A DNA stretch of 64,000 nucleotides from positions 95,661,213 through 95,725,212 of the forward strand of contig NC_135373.1 in NCBI RefSeq assembly GCF_049243985.1. Reading direction: 5' to 3'. Of the stretch, positions 46,901 to 58,300 are shown piece by piece. The notes beneath the pieces are model-generated. The model did no database searches and had not been told where the DNA came from. It saw nothing but the letters and a program-made list of their open reading frames with translations. The translations under genes and the position numbers were made by a program. Source of the DNA: Paroedura picta. Taxonomy: Eukaryota > Chordata > Lepidosauria > Squamata > Gekkonidae. Each line of letters starts with the position of its first letter. Position 1 is the stretch's first letter.

Positions 46901-47451
46901 ATAACCAATAATAAAAGAATATATAAAAAAGAAAGGGCAAATTTAGAAAGAACTGGGGGATGTGTGGGAGAGCACCCAGTATCAGACTCTACCATAAAGC
47001 CTACACAATCGAATCACACAGTGACGCAGCTGCCATGCTGTCATGGTATGGTGCTGATTGTACAGTGACACGCTGCCTGAGTATCTCCAGGCCTCTCCCC
47101 ACATTTCTACACTGTTTCTACATTCTGCGAGCAACGGTCGAGGGAGGCAGGGCTCTTGAGACAAAGCAGGTATGGGTAGGGGGCATGTGGAAACAACTGC
47201 AGGAAAAGTTTTGAGGCACTTTGTGGGGAAGATGGTCCTTATACTCTTGGATGAAGGAGTAGAGGCTCTTTTTTGATTTCTGTGTTCTGAAGCAGAAACT
47301 TGTAATGGATCTGAGCAGAGCAGTGTTAACAATATGCTACAATAATGTTTGTTTCCATCCTTGTTTGTTTGTCCAAAGTACCCTTTCTGTGCGGTTTACG
47401 ATCTCCTCCACTCTGAACATTGCCACTGCTGGTCACTTAGGTATATTGGAT

Positions 47452-47650
47452 GAGAAGATGAGTTGGTTTTTATACCCTGCTCTTCACTACCTAAAGGAGT
47501 CTCAAAGTGGCTTATAATCACCTTCCTTTCCTCTCCCCACTACAGACACCCTGTGAAGTAGATGAGGCTAAGAGAACTTCTGACAGGACTGCTCAGTTAG
47601 AACCATACTTTAAGTATCAGGGCTGTGACAAGTCCAAGGTCACCCAGCTG
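47452..47650 (-). mobile_element. Truncated tRNA-derived SINE, minus orientation
   Basis: GAGAAGATGAGTTGGTTTTT, ACTACCTAAAGGAGTCTC and CAAGGTCACCCAGCTGACTG match the 1518 family. The tRNA-like head is missing. Confidence 0.7.
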
Positions 47651-47689
47651 ACTGAAAGAGCTCTGAGAGAACTGCTCAGTAAGAACAGT

Positions 47690-48440
47690 TCTAACAGGAG
47701 AGGAGACAACTGAGAGGGGATCTGATAACCATCTTCAAGTATTTAAAAGGCTGCCATGTAGAGCAGTTGGCCCCAACCTTTCTGAGGCTGGGGACTGGCA
47801 GGGCATCGGGCCGCGCCCGCACGGACCACCCCCGCGGGCCGTGCCCGCGCGGGCCACGCCCACACCTCGGGCCGCGCCTGCGGGCCATGCCCGTGCATCG
47901 GGCCGCGCCCGCACGGGCTGCGCATGCGCGATGCGCGGCCCGGCCCTGATTCTCTCTCCCCGCCCTCCCGCAGTAAGAAGCTTCCCGGGCCGCAAGCTTG
48001 CGGCCTGGGAAGTTTTTCACTGCGGGGGGGGGCGGGGAGAGGGAGCCGCGGCCCGGCGCCATGGCCTTCGCGGCCCACAGGTTGGGGACCACTGATGTAG
48101 AGAATGGAGCAGAGTTGCTCTCTCTTGCCATGGAGGGACGGACAAGAACCAATGAGATGGAATTAATTCAAAAGAAATTCCGTCTAAACATCCAGAAGAA
48201 GTTCCTGACAGAACGGTTACTCAGTGGAAATGGAGTTCGGGAGGTGGGGTTTTCAGTCTTTGGAAATTTTTTAACGGAGGCTATATAGCCATCTGACGGA
48301 GAGGCTGATTCAGTGAAGGTTCAAGGGGGTGGCTGGTTACAGTGGATGAGCGATTGGGATGTGAGTGTCCTGCACAGTGCAGGGGATTGGACTAGATGAT
48401 CCAAGGAGGTCCCTTCCATGATTCTAGGACTATGTCTTCT
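47690..48440 (+). mobile_element. Old CR1 fragment, split by a hAT MITE
   Basis: AACTGAGAGGGGATCTGATAACC and CTTCAAGTATTTAAAAGGCTG (to 47755) continue after the MITE with ACGGACAAGAACCAATGAG, the LNIQKKF-like block and a 3' end GGGGATTGGACTAGATGATCC. More diverged than the CR1 at 31064. Confidence 0.7.
47764..48094. mobile_element. CpG-rich hAT-type MITE inserted in CR1
   Basis: 331 bases, CAGTTGGCCCCAACC to GGTTGGGGACCACTG, flanked by ATGTAGAG (47756-47763 and 48095-48102). It holds TGCGCATGCGC at 47919-47929, an exact NRF1-type core. Very GC-rich. Closely related to 55844-56033. Confidence 0.88.
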
Positions 48441-49799
48441 ATGCTCTGTTTACTGGCTTTTCAGAGTAAGTGGTTGGACTCTGTAAAACTGTCTATTGGA
48501 CTAGATGAATCCAGCAGGGCTGTTATGTTCTTATGCTGAACTGCATCTTGCTGAAGACACCCAAAATTCAGGACTGGTTCAGACTAAAAACATAAGTGAG
48601 ACTGACCGAATGTAAAATCACTGCACAAACTGAGGTCAAATGAAGGAACAACAATCTTAACACTGAGAGTTGTGCTCTCTTACTAGCTTCCTGGTCAGCA
48701 TTTATCAACTCCTCCTTGTATATTAATCTGGAGTTAACAAACTGGTTGAATTATAAATCTGCTCTGGTGAAACTCAAAAAACTTAAACAAACAAGGATGC
48801 CAGTTCTAAAGCCAAAAGGATAAAGTTCAGATGGGTGTAAGTATCTGGTCTTTTGAAATTAAGAATTAGCATGATGAGCTGAACAGAACACAAAATTTCA
48901 GCACTTCCCTTCTCAGAATATTATTAGTTGGCCTACAACAAGACCTGCTGTCAACCTGTTATTAGAAGAAAACATACCAGAGTTACCAGGCACAATGAAA
49001 CATGACATTATGACCATCATAAGTAATCACTATAGATGCTTTCATCTGTAAAACTAAGAAGAACAGTGAGTCATAACCAAGATGGATTTATCTGTCAGAC
49101 CACAGCTAGACATGCCTCTCTCTACTGATCCCTTGTGATAGTGTTTTTGGGAAGGGATGTGCAGTCAAGTCTTCAAAAGAAAAATGAAAATAACAAAACA
49201 GGTAAAATGAACCAACATACTGATATTACTGAAAGCAATATTTGTAGAGTAACTGCCAATCTAAGCATTGGAAGCATTCCACAATAAATTGAGATGACAA
49301 CACTTTGCCTACAAACTGTTAGCATTGTTTGGACACTCCAGAAAAAAGAAGAGACTTAAAGAATTAAAGAATACGGAATAGATGCAAGGGAACAAAGGGG
49401 GAAAATCAGCAGATCAATACCAGTGAAAAAAAGTATATCTTTAAATGCTGCTTTGGAATTTGTATTTGATTTCTTGATGCTCTTGTTATCTCTTGGCACC
49501 CGCAGCAAGAGCCCTGAGTGCTCCACAAACTCAAGTGCCAGAGCAGCAGTTCACAGGATTGCACCATAAACATGAAATCCACCATCTTCAACATGCTGCT
49601 TGAACACTTTATCAAGTGACCCGGCACTTGTTTATTTTATCCCTACTTTCAAAAGCTCAACCCTGCATTCTTTCTGTAATCTATCATTACAACAGCCGAA
49701 ACAAAATGAGGAATAAATATCTATTTCACAATGAAATTGAGATGACAACACTTTCTAGGTAGCACACACTGTTAAGTGTGGTTTGGAAGCTCCAAAGAA
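48441..49799. other. Intergenic, nothing recognised
   Basis: AT-rich sequence without recognised repeats or exons. Confidence 0.4.
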
Positions 49800-49990
49800 T
49801 ATAAGAAGAGCCCTGCAGAGTCAGACCAGTGGTCCATCTAGTCCAGCATCCTGTCTCACACAGCGGCCAGCGATTTACCCCAGAGGGCCAACAAGGCACA
49901 GAGGCGCAGGCCTTCCACTGATGTTGCTTCTGCTACTCTATCTGTAGTATAAAACTGGTTCTTAAGTTCAATGACAAGATCTATTTCTGT
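49800..49990. repeat. Dispersed repeat fragment
   Basis: GAGCCCTGCAGAGTCAGACC, AGTGGTCCATCTAGTCCAGC and CTGTCTCACACAGCGGCCAG form a phrase widespread in reptile genomes. I recall it as LINE- or SINE-related but cannot name the family. Confidence 0.5.
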
Positions 49991-50037
49991 GGTGGTGAGA
50001 AAAAATAAAGTGTTATCCTAGAACAACTCTTGTTACC

Positions 50038-50213
50038 ACAATAAAATCAGGGTCCTGTAGCACCTTTAAGACCAACAAAGATTTATTCAAGGTGTGAGCT
50101 TTCAAGTGCAAGCACTCTTCCTCAGACTTGCACTTGAAAGCTCATGCCTTGAATAAATCTTTGTTGGTCTTAAAGGTGCTACTGGACTCTGATTTTATTG
50201 TGCTACTTCAGAC
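50038..50213. repeat. Long foldback (inverted repeat), arms about 80 bases
   Basis: CACAATAAAATCAGGGTCC on the left pairs with GACTCTGATTTTATTGTG on the right. The arms run through AGCACCTTTAAGACCAACAAA and its complement and meet near CTCTTCCTCAGACTTGCACT. The unit is related to the dispersed repeats at 3905 and 30956. Confidence 0.85.
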
Positions 50214-50299
50214 CAACACGGCTACCCATTTGAATAAACTCTTGTTACTGTAATTATTTGATTCTGATTCACATCTTTCTAAAATAGGAGAAGCAGTCT

Positions 50300-51950
50300 T
50301 AAGCCCTGACTCTTAATGGTTTACAGTGGCAACTAAGTACTGTGCCTGTGTAGGTGGGGAAAACATGGGATCTGAGCTGGCGTAACACAAGTGCCAGAAC
50401 ATAAATAGATGGCACCATGGGCTTGTGAGAAAGGTAGGGGGGCTTAACATAACATTAAATCCATAACATCCCTGGAGTAACAAAGGACACCCCCACCACA
50501 CACACATACCTTCCCACACCCTGAATTCATGACACAGCTTAAGATACCAGCTAGTCTTTAGCCAATCACAGCCATCATCAGACACTATAGCAACCCCATC
50601 ATTCAGGAGCAATTGCCAAGGTGACAACTATTACTGCTAAAAAGAATCTCCATACTGAGAATAGCAAGCAATCATTGAAGATTTAGGGGAAAAAATAGGT
50701 TTATTGAGACCTTGGGACCCCGTTCTGATTGCTTAAGTTTTTCAAAATAATAAAAAATTATTTGCAATTGCGGTATATACTTGAGAGATCACTCAACATT
50801 TAGCCCTTTCTTTTCCTTTGTGTTCAATTTTGGCTATCTATAAGGAAAATGATTCTATTATTAGAGTTCAGATGAGGGCATATGTCTGTCTGTGTCTCTC
50901 TCACCTCATGCCGGGCACACACATGAAGGGGTGTTGGCAATGGGAACTTTAGAGGAAGGGAATGTTGCTGCAGCTGGCCAAAAGCTGAGCCATGCATTCT
51001 TGCTGGCCCAAAATTAAGGCCCATGGACCCTGACTGATATATAGGTTCTTTCCCCAGAAAGCTTTTCTGGAGGGGAAGGGAGGCATTTGCACGTTCTCCT
51101 GTTGCTGTTGCAGTACCTGCATTCCCCTTACCTGAGAATTGTGCACTTGAGTCCTGCCACCCCCAAATCTGAAGGAACTTGGGTGTCCTGCTAGGGTGAA
51201 AGTAAAAAAGAAAAGTCCATCATAGCTTTTCTTCAAGGCCAGCATTAATCCCTGTTTCTAATACCTCCACGAGGTAAGTGGCAGGGCACTTTCACCTTTT
51301 GAAGAACGTGCTTTCAATCCACTTCCAAGGCACTTTGCAAATGGATTTTACTGGGAAACAACAAAAACCCCTTGCAAGCTGTCACTTGAGGCGGATTGGA
51401 ACTGCATTATTTAGCAAGTGTGCAAGCATCCAGAGGGAAATCACACTAGTTAACATTTCCTGATTCAATGGGGTTTTCCCTCCAGTCCACCGATGACACT
51501 TCTGGCACACTAACTCCAGTACCTCAAGCAGCCGGGGCTTGGACACATTTCTAAAGCACCAGGAAACGCTTTCATTAAATTGTCCCGGAGAACAGTATGG
51601 TTTGGCGGTGAAGATTGTGACTCCTTCGCATGGCCATGCCCCCTTGCTCAAGACCATTGTCCTCTGTTCTTTCCAGTTGCTTGAAAGAAGCCGCAGAGAG
51701 GAGGAGGAAGTAGCCCTATCTCTAAAGCACAATGAATGAAATATATATATATATATAAATAAAGCGGCAATCTTAAGCCTACCTATCAGGCACCACGAGC
51801 ACAGCAACTCCTAACCAAAGATGCATAACGACCAGGGCAGGGCTCCGCTTGGCTTCCACCGCGTGCCTTAGCAGAGCTCTTCTCATGCCTCTGCTCAAAA
51901 ACCAATATTTGAAGCGTTCCGCCAAGTGAAAGGAAGACTATAAGAAGGCG
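50300..51950. other. Intergenic upstream of UTP20, nothing recognised
   Basis: Mostly unique-looking, slightly GC-richer near 50900-51250 and 51800-51950. A short (TA)n run lies at 51741-51756. No second promoter for a divergent transcript was recognised. Confidence 0.4.
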
Positions 51951-52019
51951 GAGGCCAAGCCCATGAGCTGATCAGGCCAGGAGAGAAGCATACAAGGAAG
52001 AGCCCACTTCTCCCTTCCG

Positions 52020-52337
52020 CGCCCTTTCTTGTGCATTTCGCGTGACAATGAAATTATCCCGCATTCTCCGCCTGCGCCCGCCCGCCGCTCCCTTGCAGCG
52101 TTCTCAACTCAGACCAGCCCTCGCCGCCGCCGCCTGCTTACGTCTCCCAGCCACGTGATAATTGCGTCCCAGAATCCTTCCGCCAATATGGCTGCCCCCA
52201 GTGGATGAGGTTGCATGTGTTAGTTTGCCGTTCTGGTAAACTGGTCGGTCTTCGGCAGCCGTCTGCGGACTATACAATATCTCTTTCTCTCGCTCTCCCG
52301 CACACAGAGGTGGCTGTTTCCCGGAGTCTTCAGAAAC
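52020..52337 (+). promoter_or_regulatory. UTP20: UTP20 promoter and 5' UTR region
   Basis: GC-rich, TATA-less. It holds a perfect E-box CACGTG at 52152-52157 (MYC/USF type), an ETS-like TTCCG at 52179-52183, and CCAATATGGCTGCC at 52183-52196, which resembles a YY1 site. Ribosome-biogenesis genes are commonly driven by MYC and YY1. The start site probably lies between 52190 and 52330. Confidence 0.6.
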
Positions 52338-52382
52338 ATGAAGACTAAATCGTCTTCTCATAAGTCCGAGAACACGTACAGG
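52338..52382 (+). CDS. UTP20: UTP20 exon 1
   Basis: 45 bases, residues 1-15. ATG with A at -3. It encodes MKTK and KSENTYR, aligning with human MKTK and KTENTYR. Donor GTAAGA, phase 0. Confidence 0.93.
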
Positions 52383-55300
52383 GTAAGAAAGTTGCATTAT
52401 GTCCAGATGTGCGTGGAGGTGGGGGTACTTGGATCTTCTTGTAAGCCACTGTAGATTTTATCCAAAGTATCGATTTGGTCTGCGTCTCCAAATATTATTT
52501 CATATTGTTACCGAATCCGAGAAGTAAAATGCACCTTTTGGCTTTTTTTGCAAAGAAGTTGTAGGTGTCTCTAGTGCCAGGATTCCTCTGTACCTAGTGA
52601 CCAAGGCCGATCAAAAACTGTGGGCCACCCTCACCCCAAAATTAGTTTTGATTCAGAGATCCATATAGTCTCTGATATTCAGGTGGGTAGGATTTATTTT
52701 ACAGCTGATCCCAGGGGTACTTCCAGGAGTTGTGAATTTAATGATGAAGTTGTTCAGAGCAGAGCAGCTTAATGTGCTCAGAGAAGTTCCTGCACCCAGA
52801 AATTATTGTTGAACTGGATCAAGAGTATTTTCTGATTAATATATATATGCAGTCTGGGCTCAGTGTACCTAAGAGACTGTGTTTCTGCCTATACCCCCAA
52901 AAGAGCATTATGCTCTGCCACCGCCAACTGGCTGTTGGGGCTGTTGGTGATCCCTGGCCCCCCAAAAGCATGTCGGTCCTCAACGAGGGCCAGAGCTTTT
53001 TCTGCCCTGGCCCCCACCTGGTGGAACAAGCAGGGCCCTGCCTGAACTCCCACAGTTTCACAGGGCCTGAAAAAGGGAGCCCTTTCTTGCATGCCTAAGG
53101 AAATGCCACTTTGGGATCAGGAAGCAAATTTCTTCTAGGCAAGAGTGGCCAGGGATTTGGGGGTTTTTTTTTGGGGGGGGAGCATCATCTGGGAATCGAA
53201 TTAGAATCACTGTGGATGGGCAGGTAGTTGTGAATTTCCTACATTCTTCACTGGGTTGGACTAGATGAACCTGTAAGCCCCTTCCAACTCTATGATTCTA
53301 TGACTAAAACTATGTAGAATTTGACTACTTTTAACTGTGGTATTTTTTTTTCCGCTTGCAGTTTCTCACCTTCTCTGAACGATTAAACAAAGTAAATATT
53401 GATATCATCCATCGCATTGACCGAACAGGAAGCTATGCTGAGGTAAAGATAATGAATCTATTTGAAATTAAAGTGTCAGAAGATATTCCTGATGGAGGAA
53501 GCATTGTTATGGGATGTGTTGGGAGATAATGTTGCTGGTTTAGAACATTTTATGTTTTTTGGGGGGGGAGGGGGTGAAAAATGCTTCAGAGGCTTCTTAT
53601 TTTATTGTTGTTTTGTTGTTGTTATTATTATATTTCCTGCTGTTATCGGCAAGCCATCTCATGGTAGGTTACACAGTAAAAAAAACCCATATAAAACACA
53701 CAACTATACTATCCCATTAACATTATATTCCCCGGTGGCAAAAACCTATCCTCCCACCCCCATAGCAACAACAATGTAAGCTTTATTCTTTGGAGGATTA
53801 AGCTGGAGATGCTTTATGTGAATATATGTTGACTAATTTTCATTATACATGTTATTAGGAAGTTGAAACATATTTTCATGAAGGTCTTGAGAAATGGAGA
53901 GAGCTTAACCTCACTCGGCATTTTGGTATGTATATTTCCCCCCAAAGTGTTTGGCATGGATATTTATTCTTGTGAATTGTAAAAATGTGATACTTTGTGG
54001 AGTGCTTAAGCTCGTATTAGAAATGCACATTGCAGTCTGGGATTTTTTCTTCTTTCAGACCATATCAGCTGATTGTTCTTCTATTGAAGCTAGTAGAAAA
54101 AATATTTGGTGTTTTGAGGAACAGTTATTTGTTTATTCTGAATTTTATTTTTTTTAAATATAGAAAAGAATAATATATATTTCATTTACAGAACTGTGTC
54201 ATATATTTTTCCATTGTACCTGTTGTCATCCCCCCACCCCATGTTTATATCTCCACTTGAGAAACAGTTTATCTGTTCCACCTCTCTGCGAGAAATGATA
54301 TTGCCCCAAATACACCACAGTGGAAAAGGCTCTAGAACTAGCAATTTATGACCTTATTAATGGGGAATGGAGGGTAGCAGAAACACTGCTGGATGGCCAC
54401 ATCTTGACAGGTGTGTAGACAACTATGGAGCAAGGCAGCCCTTCATATTTATGAGCCATGAAAGGCTTTAAAAAGTTAAAACAGATGCCTTGAATTTTAG
54501 CTTAGTAAGCAGGTTGAAATAAGAACACTTTTGAGTTCATTTTGTTGCAAATGCCTATTATGCTAGAGACTGTAAGTTTCCTCCACCACTCCTGCATGAT
54601 TGTGAGGGGAAATCCACATTATGCATGTGGGTCTTGTGTGAATGGACCTGGATTAGACACCACATATGTATGTATTTAGTTGCCATGGACTTTAGGCTTC
54701 TCCCTTTGAAAGCCTCGGGATTTTAGGCCAAGCAGGAGGAGAATTATGCTGCCCCCTCCACTTACTGTGTCCTAACTCAGATAGAAGTATAAAACAACCA
54801 CAGTAAGTTGGTGTTTGAATGAAGCCAGAGAACTGATAGTTTTGGGAATTCCACAACTGTTTTATTAGGACTGATGATGATGATATTTTCTATTGTTTTT
54901 CACAGTGACATTCTACAGGGAAGTAGTCAACAAATGCCAGTCTTTCAATCAGCTAGTTTATTATCAGAAGGTTATTGTGCAGAGCTTGAAAACTCACATG
55001 CAAGTAAAAAACAGTCTTGCTCTTCAGCCCCTTTTGGAGTAAGTGTAAGCTTTAAAATACATTGTCTGAATTGTTTGCGTCAGCGGTCCACAAGCTTTCA
55101 GCCGCTGCAGACCGCTGCTCCAGAGTGGGGGGAGAGGGTGGACCGGGGGCCCGCGCACGCGCGGCAGCCCCAGTGCAAACGCGCATGCGCGGACAGCCGC
55201 GCATGCGCGTTTGCGTTGCCGCCATGCCAGCGGCCGCGGCTCCCCCTCCCGGCCCCTCCGGGCCACCAGCAAATCGGCTGCTAAAGCGGCCGATTAGCTG

Positions 55301-58300
55301 GCAGCTCGGCAAGCTTCTCTTCCCTCCCCTCCTGAAACAAGAAGCTTGCCGGGCTGTGAGCTAATTGGCCGCTTTGGCAGCCGATTTGCTCACGGCCTGG
55401 CGAGCTTCTCGCTTCGGGGGGGGAGGGAAGAAGGAGCAGCGGCACAGCGCCAAGGCCTTCACGGCCCGGCACCGGACTGCGGCCCGCGGGTTGGGGACCA
55501 CTGGTTTGCGTGATAAAATAATGTAAAACTGGTAATTATTTATTGTAGTGCACAATGAAAAACAGAATAAAAACTATACAGAACTAACTGCACATAAGAC
55601 CAAATGCGTTTCGACCCTACTAGGTCTTCCTCAGTGGTCAGAACTGTAACAATATATATTATATGCTCTATATAAAATGTCTAAACTCATTATAAAGTGT
55701 AGCTGAGTGGTTGAATGGGATCTGTAAATTATGGCTCCAGCCAATATATGTAAATTTTTGACTTTTTGGAGACCACCTCCTATGGCATATGCCTAGGCTC
55801 ACCACTCTTCGCTATTATATAATTCTGTGCTGAGAGTGTATCTCAGTGGTCCCCAACCTGCGGGCCGCGGCCCGGTGCCGGGCCGCGAAGGCCATGGCGC
55901 CGGGCCGCAGCTCCCTCTCCCCGCCCCCCCCCACAGTAAAAATGCGTGGCGCGGCCTGATGCGTGGGCGTGGCCCATGGGCCGCGCCCCGATGCCCTGCC
56001 GGTCCCCAACCTCAGAAAGGTTGGGGACCACTGGTGTATCTCATGTGCGTTCCTTCCTGTCTAGAGGAACAAAAATTTGCGCTATTGGAAGCTTTTATGT
56101 TTTTATATTCTAGAGTGCTGCTTATTAATCTTTTAAATCCATATTTTCAGTCATACATGTTGCTTTAATATATTATTATAAGATATTTTCAGTAATCAAG
56201 ATCACCCTGACATGTAAGCATTGGCCCCGCTTTTCCAAACTGAAATAACAGTAGCTGCATATGCCTCACAAAACTGTCATGGCAGGAGATTGTGTGTGAT
56301 AAACCTAAGAGATTGAATAATGGACAGCATTATACAGATTTAAAATGAGCAGATAGTGGAACTGAAAGACATGTTTCCAGAGATGTTTGTGAGCATTGCT
56401 GAGTATGTGTTATTTAATTATGATGTTCTGTTCTTGACATTTTCCTTCTATAGGTTGGTGGTTCAGTTGGCACGTGACCTACAGACAGATTTCTATCCTC
56501 ACTTTCAAGACTTTTTTTTGTGCATCACAAAATTATTGGACACTCAGGACACTGAGCTGCTGGAATGGGCCTTTACCTCTCTTTCTTATCTTTACAAATA
56601 CTTATGGAGGCTAATGGTCAAGGACATGCCCAACATTTATGGGTAAGCTTTGTTGATCTAGCTAAAATAACATCTGTGGGGCGAAGCAAAAGGCTTGTTA
56701 AGTGCACACGGTTTGCATGTTTCTACTGGAGGTTGGATTAAAAAGTGTTTTTTAAAGTGTTTATTTTATTCATAAACATGTATTTACTTAGAAAGTATTT
56801 ATTTAGACTATTTTCTAACATTTATTTAGAAACTAGGAAAAGAGCCCATTGTAAACCAAATACAATGGGCGCTAGCATGTGGGGGCAGAGAGAGGGACAG
56901 GGCAGCGCGCGGGAAGGTAGCGCTCCTTATAGAGGAGGCGTCGTCGAGGGCGGGCGGCGGCGGCGGGGCGTCCTCGGGTCCTCGGCGGCCATCTTCGATT
57001 GCGGGCAGGTCTTTCGGAGCTCCGTTGTCGCTAGGCACGGGAGTCCCCGCCAGCCGCGCTATGCGTGTTAAGATGGGGTTTTTTTTCAATCAATGCAATA
57101 GCTTGTTACCTTGATTTTATGGATGTTTTAGCAATTTCCTAATTATCAATAGACCAACAGAAGGGAATAAATTGCCTTCTTTTTTTCTGGGAGACTTTCT
57201 AAAAAAGGTTGGTCAGCCACCAGACAGGGTTGCTGCACTTGATTTTAAGTACTTAATAATCCATTATGTCCCTTCCACTACATGTGTTATATGAATTAAC
57301 ATGAAATGGAGTTTCCAAGCTGGAAGAGGCTACAATGTCAACTAGTCTCATGCCCTCTCCTGGGGCAGGATCACTAGCACCACAGGCAGACAACATGGTT
57401 TGTTCGTAGACTGCTGAAGTTGGTTGGCAGTTACCGGACTCTGACAGTAGGTAGTGGCAAATATTGCAGTCGGCCGACACCAGATAGGTGCTGACTGCCA
57501 CCAAAATCGGGCAGACTCACAGGAGTGACATTGGACAGATAGTAGGTACACTGTGATCTGTAAAGAGGAACTCCGCTGATATAACTGGAAGCGCAAGTTG
57601 CTTTGATCAGTTGGGGGATTTTAAACTGAGCCAGGGTACAAAACTAGTTTCTCATCTGCATATCCTAACTTGCATGACTGGAGCTAGATCAGAATAATAA
57701 ATATGTGTTTAAGAGAGTTGCTTTTTATTAAGTGATGGATTCCAAGACGTATCATGGAATTGTCTTTGTGTGACTTTTATTCTTACATTACTACCCTTAA
57801 AGATATAGGCTTTCCCATTGTACTTTACAGATTGTACAGCACCCTGTTGGCCCACCACAAACAGCATATCAGGAACTTTGCAGCAGAAAGCTTCACTTTC
57901 CTGATGAGGAAGGTAGGTGGTATAGGCACAGGTGGACAGGTAGAAAGAGGGAGGATTCCTAATGCAAGCCTGTTTATAGCTGTTGAGAAGACTTGCTATG
58001 CTCTGTGGAACATTCCCAGGAAAGTATGCCAGTGATTGCATTTGCTTTTCAGATATATAGTAATTATGTAACATCTGATTACTGGACACTCTTTGTTTTG
58101 TTGTAAAACATTTAGTGAAGTGAAGAAAGCTTTCTAGACCAGTGGTTTTTAATTTGGGTGTGGGGGTCACGGATAAATGGTGCAAATAAAATAAAAAATA
58201 AACTTTTGTCCTGCTCCAAAGTGACTGTCAATAAGAAGGCTGCTGTTGCTCAGCTTGAATAAGAAGCTGAAATTGGGGTGTGGCCTTTGCCATGGTGATG

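Larger units (their letters stand above)
52383..53361 (+). other. UTP20: UTP20 intron 1
   Basis: Contains the L2 fragment at 52857-53095 and the CR1 end at 53240-53305. Otherwise nothing recognised. GT-AG borders. Confidence 0.6.
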
